From positions 1-17,502 of the forward strand of contig CAMVRW010000015.1 in the NCBI GenBank assembly GCA_947169985.1: a stretch of DNA of 17,502 nt, given 5' to 3'. This document shows, piece by piece, positions 7,836 through 14,783 of the stretch; the stretch's first letter is position 1; each line of letters begins with the position of its first letter. A program made the position numbers and the translations under genes. Under the pieces are notes generated by a model that saw only the letters and a program-made list of their open reading frames with translations, was not told the DNA's origin and made no database searches. The DNA is from an uncultured Butyrivibrio sp. Its GTDB lineage: Bacteria > Bacillota > Clostridia > Lachnospirales > Lachnospiraceae.

Positions 7836-8879
7836 TCACACCTCCTTGACATGTCCTGTAGTACAGTTGTGTGAGATAATTCCATTTGCGATGAAGTTTC
7901 TGCCGGTAGTCATTATCTCCACCATATCTTCGCAGTCAACTTCCTCAATGGATACTATCCTGACTTTATCGTGGTGCTTATCCTGAATATCTACATTCTC
8001 GAGCTTACAGGTAGTCACAGGATTATAAATATTGTAAAAGCGCAGCAGTTCTGAAGGTCCGCCCAGGAGCATAGCCTTCCTGTCTTTACTGCTGTATTCA
8101 TATTCGAAGCCATACATATCAAGGCCGTATTTAACTATGTCAAGGAACTGCCTCTTTGAACTGGTGACATTCTTCACGAAGGGATTTCCCGATCCGTTTG
8201 AGTCATAGACTCCAGCCACAAAACCTCTGATGAAATCCTCCTTGTCCTTATTCTTAGAGAACTTATTGGACAGGTTTATCATCTCGGTATAGGGAAGGTT
8301 GAGCTTCTTGGTTATATAGTATTCGTTAGTATCATTATCCCTGGCAAAGCAGTCTTCTATAGTCGCATCAGCGCCAAAATACAAAAGATAATTGTACATG
8401 CGCTTCGTTACTGCTGCCTCCTGAAGCACAAATTCAGCTATATCACCGCCTTTAAAAGAGATCAGATTCTTGCCATAGATCTCCGCGCTCACAAAGTACC
8501 CCTGCATATAGAGCTTGGTCTCCTCGTGGGCTTTCTTAAGACTCCCTGTAAGACCGCACATTTTGATGTCTTCTTTCAGGTAAACCTTTCCTGCAGGAAG
8601 GGTGTCATCATCATAGGTAAAGAGCCATCCCTGCTTGGTCAGCCACTGGTGGTTAGCGCTACTTATTAAAACTCTGCCATCATTTAAGGTTATCCTGAAA
8701 GCCTTGCCTTTGCGCTTGTTTACGCTGATAACCTCACTCTTCACGTATTGATAGGAATCTCCGTTGTACTGAACAGCATAAACAGCATCGCCTTTTTTCA
8801 GCTCTTTGACCTTTCTCATTGTATTGTTGTACATCAGAACAGTCATATTACCGTCAACACAATCAAAGTTTCTTTTCAT
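7836..8879 (-). CDS. Free-standing LAGLIDADG intein (Hint domain) with minimal exteins
   Basis: A 347-residue protein that is almost entirely an intein. I choose the ATG at 8879 because GGAGAGG lies 6 bases upstream; an ATG at 8894 would add five residues. After MKRNFD comes Cys7, the presumed first intein residue (CVDGNMTVLM). Block B-like GRVLISSANHQW has His77. Two LAGLIDADG-like helices follow: YMQGYFVSAEIYG (about 124-136) and FIRGFVAGVYDSNGSG (216-231), each with an acidic residue near its end. The C-terminus has DMVEIMTTG with Asp318, FIANGIISHN and then Cys339 (penultimate His337, terminal Asn338, nucleophilic +1 Cys). All residues needed for splicing appear intact. The C-extein is only CTTGHVKEV. 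Splicing would leave a 15-residue peptide. No host domain is visible, so its role is unknown. Self-splicing, processing or endonuclease activity are inferences from the family. Confidence 0.82.
   Translation of the reverse strand: MKRNFDCVDGNMTVLMYNNTMRKVKELKKGDAVYAVQYNGDSYQYVKSEVISVNKRKGKAFRITLNDGRVLISSANHQWLTKQGWLFTYDDDTLPAGKVYLKEDIKMCGLTGSLKKAHEETKLYMQGYFVSAEIYGKNLISFKGGDIAEFVLQEAAVTKRMYNYLLYFGADATIEDCFARDNDTNEYYITKKLNLPYTEMINLSNKFSKNKDKEDFIRGFVAGVYDSNGSGNPFVKNVTSSKRQFLDIVKYGLDMYGFEYEYSSKDRKAMLLGGPSELLRFYNIYNPVTTCKLENVDIQDKHHDKVRIVSIEEVDCEDMVEIMTTGRNFIANGIISHNCTTGHVKEV
7839..7847 (-). promoter_or_regulatory. Shine-Dalgarno of the HD-GYP gene inside the intein gene
   Basis: AAGGAGGTG on the minus strand forms exactly the last three sense codons (Lys-Glu-Val) of the intein gene. 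The intein stop TGA follows directly, and the HD-GYP ATG begins 6 bases after the site. This arrangement predicts translational coupling. Confidence 0.85.
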
Positions 8880-8885
8880 AGTCAG

Positions 8886-8892
8886 CCTCTCC
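8886..8892 (-). promoter_or_regulatory. Ribosome site that decides the intein gene start
   Basis: GGAGAGG on the minus strand, 6 bases before the ATG at 8879. The upstream in-frame ATG at 8894 has no comparable site and itself runs into this motif. Confidence 0.7.
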
Positions 8893-8915
8893 ATAGAAAT
8901 GTCCAGGTTACCATT

Positions 8916-8953
8916 AAAAAATCCCAGCAGGTTAATTTAACACTGCTGAGATT
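8916..8953 (-). terminator. Rho-independent terminator of the double-glycine peptide gene
   Basis: An 11-bp stem (8920-8930 with 8943-8953, one G-U pair on the minus strand) and a 12-base AT-rich loop that is itself partly palindromic are followed by six T residues on the minus strand. It lies 31 bases after the peptide stop and only about 20-35 bases before the intein gene, so transcription of the intein gene would need read-through or a promoter overlapping the hairpin. Confidence 0.8.
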
Positions 8954-8984
8954 AATTTTACACTATCTTTCGATTGCTATCCAC

Positions 8985-9206
8985 TTATAATGTTGGCTGT
9001 GTTCCACAGTACTGACAAACCATTCGAGTACCGGAATATACGATATGAGGAGTATCCTTCTGACACTTAATACAGTAATGGGTGGTCTTTCCAGCCCCCT
9101 CTTTTATTTCTGCCACCTCAGCTCCACTGGAGGCTTTGGCAGTCCTTCCACCGGCAACATTTATAAGTTCACTCTCTTCAAGTTTTTTCTTCATTTCATC
9201 AGACAT
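8985..9206 (-). CDS. Double-glycine leader peptide with zinc-ribbon-like core
   Basis: A 73-residue protein. The first 20 residues look like a leader of the bacteriocin/RiPP double-glycine type: charged MSDEMKKKLEESEL, then INVAGG. Cleavage after GG would be expected from a C39-peptidase ABC transporter, none of which is in the window. The core of 53 residues has a linker rich in Ala, Gly and Glu and two CxxC pairs (CIKC at 45-48, CQYC at 64-67) spaced like a small zinc ribbon, ending GTQPTL. AAGGAG lies 7 bases before the ATG. It has a dedicated promoter and terminator and therefore behaves as a single-gene unit. It could be a secreted peptide, a RiPP precursor modified at cysteines, or a zinc-ribbon protein with a chance GG. 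No modification enzyme is adjacent. Confidence 0.65.
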   Translation of the reverse strand: MSDEMKKKLEESELINVAGGRTAKASSGAEVAEIKEGAGKTTHYCIKCQKDTPHIVYSGTRMVCQYCGTQPTL

Positions 9207-9233
9207 AAGGCAATCTCCTTTCCCCGTTTCTTA

Positions 9234-9262
9234 TTTATACGAACAAAAAAAATCATTGGCAA
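9234..9262 (-). promoter_or_regulatory. Promoter of the double-glycine peptide gene
   Basis: On the minus strand, TTGCCA (9257-9262) and TATAAA (9234-9239) are separated by 17 bases, with a T-rich spacer. The start would be near 9227, about 20 bases before the ATG, leaving room for a short leader with AAGGAG. Confidence 0.7.
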
Positions 9263-9278
9263 ATTTCTTTTTTCAAAT

Positions 9279-9980
9279 TCAGAATGTATACTTCAAAACC
9301 AATTCGCTAAGGGCTCTGTAGGTTCCTCTTGGCACAGAGAATTCCTTTCCATCTTCCATCACCACGTAGTCCTTAGTTATCTTTAAAACTCTTTTCAGAT
9401 TTATTATGCTCTTGGCCCCTAGGACATAAAAATAGGGTCTGTCCAGTTCATCGATCAGGGGCTGAAGAGTGCTCCTTATCAAAAAGCTGTCCTCGCCAAG
9501 CACAATCCTCTTGTAGTGGTCCTGAGACTCAATGTAGATAATGTCGTCAAGCTCTACTCTGTGGACCTCTCCGCTATCCCTGAAGGTCAGAAACCTCGCC
9601 TCTTCCTCCTGCTTGCAGACACGGTCCATGGCATCAAAAAACTCCTCCTCGAGGATGGGCTTTTCAAGATAATGGACCGCATGGATCCTGAAGGCCTCCT
9701 TGTAAAAGGCATTTGAGGAGGTCATGAAGATGATCTGAGCATCTTCATTCTTATTCCGGATGGCCTGGGCCAGCTCGATTCCGTTTATCTTGTCGATATA
9801 GATGTCCAGCAGATAGATGTCGTAGATCTGCTTTTCCATGGCACCCAAAAGATCCAGGGAGCTGTAAAAGACATCTGCCCTGATCTCCAAGCCTTCATGT
9901 GCCTTCCTGTATTTCTCCAAAAGCTCTGCCGCCTGAGCAGCAGAGCTTTTTTCATCATCACATATTGCTAAAGAATACAT
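9279..9980 (-). CDS. LytTR-family response regulator (AgrA/ComE-like)
   Basis: A 233-residue two-domain transcription regulator. The receiver domain (about 1-122) has the acidic pair Asp8-Asp9, phosphoacceptor Asp59 (YLLDIYI), Thr87 (MTSS) and Lys107 (LEKP). The C-terminal LytTR DNA-binding domain spans about 128-233 (ELDDIIYIES...YFYVLGAKSIINLKRV...VPRGTYRAL). Such regulators usually work with a membrane histidine kinase sensing peptides, but no kinase is adjacent. Its ATG follows a GGGGGA motif and is 20 bases from the DUF6033-like gene, so they are probably co-transcribed. The peptide gene starts 72 bases downstream from its own promoter and is a plausible target, though I see no clear direct repeat to prove it. 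Confidence 0.93.
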   Translation of the reverse strand: MYSLAICDDEKSSAAQAAELLEKYRKAHEGLEIRADVFYSSLDLLGAMEKQIYDIYLLDIYIDKINGIELAQAIRNKNEDAQIIFMTSSNAFYKEAFRIHAVHYLEKPILEEEFFDAMDRVCKQEEEARFLTFRDSGEVHRVELDDIIYIESQDHYKRIVLGEDSFLIRSTLQPLIDELDRPYFYVLGAKSIINLKRVLKITKDYVVMEDGKEFSVPRGTYRALSELVLKYTF

Positions 9981-10000
9981 TGTTCCCCCAACGCCCTTCT

Positions 10001-10747
10001 TTATCCCTTAAAATCTATACTCTGACCAATACTCTTCTCATATGGTGTCATCACCGAATCCGCCCGAAGCGAGAAGTTATAGTCTTCAATCTTTCTAAGG
10101 AGATCCTCCACAGAATCTGCCTGGAGGATAACGTAATCCTCCTCATCATCCTCTACTTCAGTTCCGTCCTTGTTCCGGAGCTTTTCAAGCTGGGCTTTTT
10201 CTGCTTCCTTCTTTTCTGCAGCCTTCTCAGCTTTCTTTTTCTCTGCTCTCTTTTCCTGGAGCTTGTCCATCATATCTTTGTTGGACTTACTCATAACAGC
10301 GAAGAAAGATGCTGTTCCGTTGTCGTTGACCTGCATTCCAATGGTCTTGACTCCGGACTGGTTTTGCATAATGGACTTGAGCTCCGGCATCTTAGCCTGA
10401 GCCTGGGCTATAAGCCCCTCATACTTTGCCCTGTACTCCTCATCAGTGGCCATTCTCTCAATCTTTTCTTCATCGATGAGAACTACCATCCTGTTGGCAT
10501 TACCAAAGGAGCTGGCGTTTGCCTTGGCATAGTCCTTCATGTCCTTACTTACAAGGACAAAGTCCATATTGGAGTATTTCTTTTTCAGTTCCTCGTAGTA
10601 CTTGGCACCCTCTTCACTGAGCTGTACCTTTCCCAAAGTCTTGCCATAATTACCGGTAGTTTTGCTGCTTTCCTTTGTTTCGGAATTCCTGGCTGCCTCA
10701 TAGACAGCGGGATTTGTGCCGGCAGCGATCTCAGAAATGTTGCTCAT
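10001..10747 (-). CDS. DUF6033-like charged protein
   Basis: A 248-residue soluble protein without signal peptide or membrane segment. The middle (about 50-160) contains YYEELKKKYSNMDFVLVSKD and a conserved-looking ASSFGNANRMVVLIDEEKIE, which I recognise as the style of DUF6033 proteins common in Lachnospiraceae. Residues about 158-197 are very rich in Lys, Glu and Ala and should form a coiled coil. An acidic patch DDEEDY follows. Function is unknown. The ATG has AAGGAGGGAAC directly upstream. It lies between the lipoprotein gene (65-base gap) and the response regulator gene (20-base gap). The family label is from memory and should be treated as likely rather than certain. Confidence 0.65.
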   Translation of the reverse strand: MSNISEIAAGTNPAVYEAARNSETKESSKTTGNYGKTLGKVQLSEEGAKYYEELKKKYSNMDFVLVSKDMKDYAKANASSFGNANRMVVLIDEEKIERMATDEEYRAKYEGLIAQAQAKMPELKSIMQNQSGVKTIGMQVNDNGTASFFAVMSKSNKDMMDKLQEKRAEKKKAEKAAEKKEAEKAQLEKLRNKDGTEVEDDEEDYVILQADSVEDLLRKIEDYNFSLRADSVMTPYEKSIGQSIDFKG

Positions 10748-10812
10748 GGTTCCCTCCTTGTCTCGAGAATAATCCCGTCAGCCTCCGTGCTGATGTGAAC
10801 ATTTACAGTTTC

Positions 10813-11733
10813 TTACTCTACCTTATCTCCTGTCTTGGCATCATATACAGATGACTCCAGCACTTCACCTGTTTCATACAATACCTTGGAGAATATTATC
10901 TGTTTCTTTTTCTGGTCATACTCTGTCTTATATATATATCGGACATTATCATCAAGAACTTCACGGTCTCCGATCCAATTTGGGCAGAAAAATTCAAATC
11001 CGTCTCCTGATTGAACCTCCAGCATCTTGTTGGACACGTCTACAGATACTCCCTCATCAGTCAGGATCTTGTAGTCAAAGTCAGCATAATCGCCAATCTC
11101 AGCATCTTCCCTGCCTATTGAGCTAAGGTATTCCTCTGCATAGGATCTCTCCTGCTTCTCAAGCTCATTCATGTCGTCAGGATCTATGGTGATGCACCTG
11201 CTCCAAAGAGCTTCAGGGAAATTCTTTTTGATGGAATCAACAAAGTTGCTTCCGTCCTCAGCCTCCACCATGGAAATGAATTCAAAGCTTCCATCATCAT
11301 GGGACTGAACAGTTACTACTGCCGGAATAGCTCCGGTTCCAGCACACTTTACAAAATTTCCGTTCTGGAACTCGTATGCGCCAAACATCTCCAGGATATA
11401 GCACTTCTGGTTACCGTCAGCATCAGGCTCATCCTTGTCCATAAGGATATGCCCCTCGCCCTGGGTCTCTCCTGCCTTAAACAGATTATTATTGCACAGG
11501 ATGATTCCTGCTCCGATGGCTTCATCCAAAGACGCAGTGATCTCGGGAACACTTTCCATCACAGCTTCCTGTGTTGATGCTTCAGCAGGTGCCTCAGGTG
11601 CAACCTCTTCTACTGAACTCTCCTCTGCAGCAGCCGGCGGTGCTTCTTCCGGCGCATTACTCTTGCCACAGCCCGCTATAACGGTAGAAGTTAAAAGAGC
11701 TACTGTTAATAGTGCAATTACTCGATTCTTCAT
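10813..11733 (-). CDS. Predicted lipoprotein of unknown function
   Basis: A 306-residue exported lipoprotein. The signal peptide MKNRVIALLTVALLTSTVIAGC gives a good lipobox with Cys22. A low-complexity Glu/Ala/Pro linker (about 26-60) follows, then a globular part. Segments such as GAYEFQNGNFVKCAGTGAIP, DGSFEFISMVEAEDGSNFV and SIKKNFPEALW resemble a domain I recall from the C-terminus of some BlaR1-type M56 sensor proteins of Clostridia; this is weak. The gene begins 17 bases after the TIR-propeller gene, with GAGGAGG as ribosome site, so both are in one transcript. Since the propeller of that neighbour is predicted to be outside the membrane, the lipoprotein could be its partner. Confidence 0.8.
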   Translation of the reverse strand: MKNRVIALLTVALLTSTVIAGCGKSNAPEEAPPAAAEESSVEEVAPEAPAEASTQEAVMESVPEITASLDEAIGAGIILCNNNLFKAGETQGEGHILMDKDEPDADGNQKCYILEMFGAYEFQNGNFVKCAGTGAIPAVVTVQSHDDGSFEFISMVEAEDGSNFVDSIKKNFPEALWSRCITIDPDDMNELEKQERSYAEEYLSSIGREDAEIGDYADFDYKILTDEGVSVDVSNKMLEVQSGDGFEFFCPNWIGDREVLDDNVRYIYKTEYDQKKKQIIFSKVLYETGEVLESSVYDAKTGDKVE

Positions 11734-11750
11734 AAAGCCTCCTCATCTGA

Positions 11751-14700
11751 TCAGTTGAGCTGGTACTTCCTCCTCTGATCCTCAGTCAAACTGGCGTCTC
11801 CGAATTGCTTTTGAACTTCACCCATAAGATCTTCAAGACTCTTGACCTTGAATTTATATGTTTCTTTTCCGTTAATACTTATTATACTATTTTGTTTCTT
11901 TAAATAGAACACTCCCTTATAAGCCTTTCCTGTAAATGTAAAGCTGCCTGTGTCCATAAAGTACAGATTGACTGAAGTCCTGAACGCAATAGTATGTCTT
12001 TCCACATCCTCCATAACGTTGTGGATGTCCTCGATAACGTCGTCGGATTCATACACAAATTTCTTCTCGTTAAGGTCATAGATCCTGAGATAAAGATCTG
12101 ACCCCTGAAGATAAAGCTTCGAACCATCCTCAGACATATATACGAAACCGCTGCCCAGAGTGGCATAGTACTTTACTTCATCCAGAACATCCAGGCTTTG
12201 GGCGTCAACAACACGAAGTACGCCATCCACGCAGGAAATAAGGAGTTTGCTGCCATCCTCTGTCATCCTAAGGCCTATAGCCCTGTAGTCAGTAAGTATC
12301 GGCTCCACATCATCCACCGACATGTCAGCCTTAAACAGTTCCCCATCATAGTTGATGTAATAGAATATATCGCCGGTATCCGGAAGGACAGCCTCGTTTA
12401 TGATCTTGCTGTGGTCATATTCCTGCAACAGAGTTCCGGCCTGAAGCTCTTTTTTCTCCACAACATCCACCAGCTTGTAGTCAAGGGACATCCAGAACAA
12501 AGCTCTTTTGCCCCCTACAGAAATCACATCTTTTGTAAGGGAGTATTTGCTTTCAAAAGAGGCTTCCTCTCCCTTGTCAGCTGCAATGTCGTAGTAGTAA
12601 AACTTCTCGTAATTAACCGGGAAGACTACGGTTTTGTTGTCCAGGAAGAACATATCTGAATATGATGCCCCCTCCAGTACAAGCTCCTTCTTAAGTTCAC
12701 CGGTGGTTGTGTCATAAATGTAATAAGTGGTCTTACCATACTCAGGACAAGACATTCTGGAGATGACCATATAGTTCTCACCAGGACTCTTTAGCTGATA
12801 GTCCTTTGGAGTTGGCATGGTAGCCAGATTCTCAATGGTGTCATCCTCCAAAGCTTTCATCAAAGTAATATCAGATGACCTGTACCCCGAGGAAATAAGC
12901 CTATTGGCGCCAATTGCGAAATGAATGAGGCTGTCAGCAACTTCAATGGTGTTATCAGTGTAGACAGTGCCTGTAGTGGCGTTGACAACATAAACCTTTC
13001 CGCTTATGGTACCCACGTAAGCATAGTTATTGTCACTGATCAGACGGAACGCCTCAATATCATTATCCGGGTAACATGTTGCTAAGACTTCTCCGGTATT
13101 AAGGTCAAGGGTATAGAGGCAGCTGCACAAGGATACCACCAGCTCATCATGCTTTATACCATTACCATCCTCGTAGCTTCTGGTCCTGACTCTGGTATAG
13201 CTGTTGTCAAAGTTGGAAGGAGTATGAGCACACTCAGTGGCAAACAAAAGCTCCCCGCTGGTCAGGTCGAATTTTTGAATATATGCAGACCTTGTCTCAG
13301 TAGCCATCAGATCCTCGAAGGTCATTGAGGCCACTGCAAGATAGCCATCCACGGTAAAGTGGAAATCCAGCTGAGAGTCTCCAAAGGTATTGGCACATAC
13401 TGCATTTCCCGTCCTGGTGTCTATTATGCGAATGCCTAAAGGCTCATCCGCAGCAGCATCCGACATATCAACAGCCACATAAGTTCCCTCCTCGTTCATC
13501 CTGATCTTGGATGAAAAGTCAGTCCCTTCTTCCTCATTAGTGTAGCTGAATACCACTTCACCTGTGACGCAGTCTCTCACCTCCACCAGGTCAGAATAAC
13601 TCAAAGCCACTTTTTTACTTTTGTTATCAAACCAGGCTCCCAGGCACTCATCCGGCAGATACACACTGTAGACCTCTGTGCCGTCCTCTTCAAAGCACCT
13701 TAGCTTAAATCCGGTCACCACCACAGGTTTTCTGTCAACAACAGATAACTCCGTTACAGCATCCAGCTCGCCACCAAGATACTCAGCATATTTCTCAAAC
13801 AAAAGCTCACCTTTATCAGTATCCCAGTAATAGAGCCCGCTCTGGCTATCATAGGAAAAGACTCTTTCCCCATCTGAACTGCAGGAGAAATCCCTTACAG
13901 CCATATTGTGACGAAGCTTTAGATCATTCTTAAGTTCTGAGCCCAGTTCATATGTACCAAGAGCCTGTGAAAGGGCATAGATATCGTCCTGGACCAAAGG
14001 CCTGTCATCCCCGGACTTTGGAAGCCCCTCAAGGGCTATGAGCGCAGCAGTCTTCCTGTCACCCTCTTCCAGAACGCGAAGAGATGTGGCAGCTATTACC
14101 TTTGACTCGTTTATAAGCTTTTGCTGATAGTTTTCATTGATTCTTGCCAGATTGTAGGCATTGTAGACGCCAAAAGCCACTCCCAGGATCGCTACTCCGG
14201 TGGCTATGGTCATATTTCTTCTGACACGGCGCTCTCTGTGGCGCTGTCTAAGATCATCATAATCGCAGTGAAGGATCGAAGCTGCAAGCCTCATGGTCTC
14301 CACCTTGATCTTCTTGTTGATCTCCCTTTTTGTCTCGCCCCTTACATCTGCCGCCAGAGGCTCTACAGGATTCCCGTTCTCATCAGATAAGAGCTGAGGA
14401 GGAAAAGAGTCTTCAGGCTCTCCCTCAACTAACACTGCAAGAACGTTTTCCCTTCCATGAAGGGATATAAAAGTATCTATTTCCTTCATAACCCAGTATG
14501 ACTCCTGGGTCTGTGGTGAACAGATAACAACAAGCATCTCTGACTCTGTCAGAGCGTATTCTATATTGTTTCCAAGATCACTTCCGATAGGGAGTTCTTC
14601 CTGATCCCTGAACACCCTCTGGATCCTTTTCTTTCCTGTCTCCTTCTGAATCTTCCTGGGGATCTTAGTGGTCTCCAGTGCCTTGTGAACCTTCTTTGCT

Positions 14701-14753
14701 ACATACATGTCCTTCTCAAGATGTCTGTAGCTGATAAATGCATCGTACTTCAT
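11751..14753 (-). CDS. TIR domain - transmembrane - beta-propeller protein
   Basis: About 1000 residues. I choose the ATG at 14753 (MKYDAFISYRH); a TTG seven codons upstream lacks a ribosome site. Residues 1 to about 120 are a TIR domain: YDAFISYRH (3-11), FRDQEELPIGSDL (48-60), and SYWVMKE with Glu91 at the position of the catalytic glutamate of NAD-cleaving TIRs. Basic residues RHRERRVRRN (171-180) precede one membrane helix (about 181-203), placing TIR inside and the remainder outside. A helical stretch (about 205-275, KVIAATSLRVLEEGDRKTAAL) is followed by WD40-like/propeller repeats to the C-terminus (for example FSCSSDGERVFSYDSQSG, MTEDGSKLLISCVDG). It follows the Nudix gene by 30 bases and precedes the lipoprotein gene by 17. 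A role in sensing, signalling or defence is inferred, not shown. Confidence 0.88.
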   Translation of the reverse strand: MKYDAFISYRHLEKDMYVAKKVHKALETTKIPRKIQKETGKKRIQRVFRDQEELPIGSDLGNNIEYALTESEMLVVICSPQTQESYWVMKEIDTFISLHGRENVLAVLVEGEPEDSFPPQLLSDENGNPVEPLAADVRGETKREINKKIKVETMRLAASILHCDYDDLRQRHRERRVRRNMTIATGVAILGVAFGVYNAYNLARINENYQQKLINESKVIAATSLRVLEEGDRKTAALIALEGLPKSGDDRPLVQDDIYALSQALGTYELGSELKNDLKLRHNMAVRDFSCSSDGERVFSYDSQSGLYYWDTDKGELLFEKYAEYLGGELDAVTELSVVDRKPVVVTGFKLRCFEEDGTEVYSVYLPDECLGAWFDNKSKKVALSYSDLVEVRDCVTGEVVFSYTNEEEGTDFSSKIRMNEEGTYVAVDMSDAAADEPLGIRIIDTRTGNAVCANTFGDSQLDFHFTVDGYLAVASMTFEDLMATETRSAYIQKFDLTSGELLFATECAHTPSNFDNSYTRVRTRSYEDGNGIKHDELVVSLCSCLYTLDLNTGEVLATCYPDNDIEAFRLISDNNYAYVGTISGKVYVVNATTGTVYTDNTIEVADSLIHFAIGANRLISSGYRSSDITLMKALEDDTIENLATMPTPKDYQLKSPGENYMVISRMSCPEYGKTTYYIYDTTTGELKKELVLEGASYSDMFFLDNKTVVFPVNYEKFYYYDIAADKGEEASFESKYSLTKDVISVGGKRALFWMSLDYKLVDVVEKKELQAGTLLQEYDHSKIINEAVLPDTGDIFYYINYDGELFKADMSVDDVEPILTDYRAIGLRMTEDGSKLLISCVDGVLRVVDAQSLDVLDEVKYYATLGSGFVYMSEDGSKLYLQGSDLYLRIYDLNEKKFVYESDDVIEDIHNVMEDVERHTIAFRTSVNLYFMDTGSFTFTGKAYKGVFYLKKQNSIISINGKETYKFKVKSLEDLMGEVQKQFGDASLTEDQRRKYQLN

Positions 14754-14783
14754 TACCCAAAAAACTCTTTCCAATTAAAATAT

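Noticed and set aside
8880..8894. ATG at 8894 as start of the intein gene
   Set aside because: The GGAGAGG that best explains translation lies between this ATG and the next one at 8879, so the shorter form is preferred.
7836..8894. Hint domain as part of a polymorphic toxin or secreted BIL protein
   Set aside because: There is no signal peptide, no repeat or toxin domain and no immunity gene. The presence of LAGLIDADG helices and a +1 Cys fits an intein better.
9207..9278. Terminator after the response regulator gene
   Set aside because: T-rich stretches are present, but no stable stem precedes them. The T run is better explained as the spacer of the peptide promoter.
9899..10798. A 299-codon open frame on the plus strand
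   Set aside because: It lies antisense to the DUF6033-like and response regulator genes, is Leu/Cys/Phe-rich low complexity as expected for the complement of Lys/Glu-rich coding, and has no ribosome site.
10748..10812. Terminator between the lipoprotein and DUF6033-like genes
   Set aside because: A weak 7-bp hairpin is present (around CGTCAGC / GCTGATG), but no T tract follows on the minus strand.
14753..14774. TTG start giving a TIR protein seven residues longer
   Set aside because: No ribosome site precedes it, and family members begin close to the YDAFISYRH motif, which follows the ATG at 14753.
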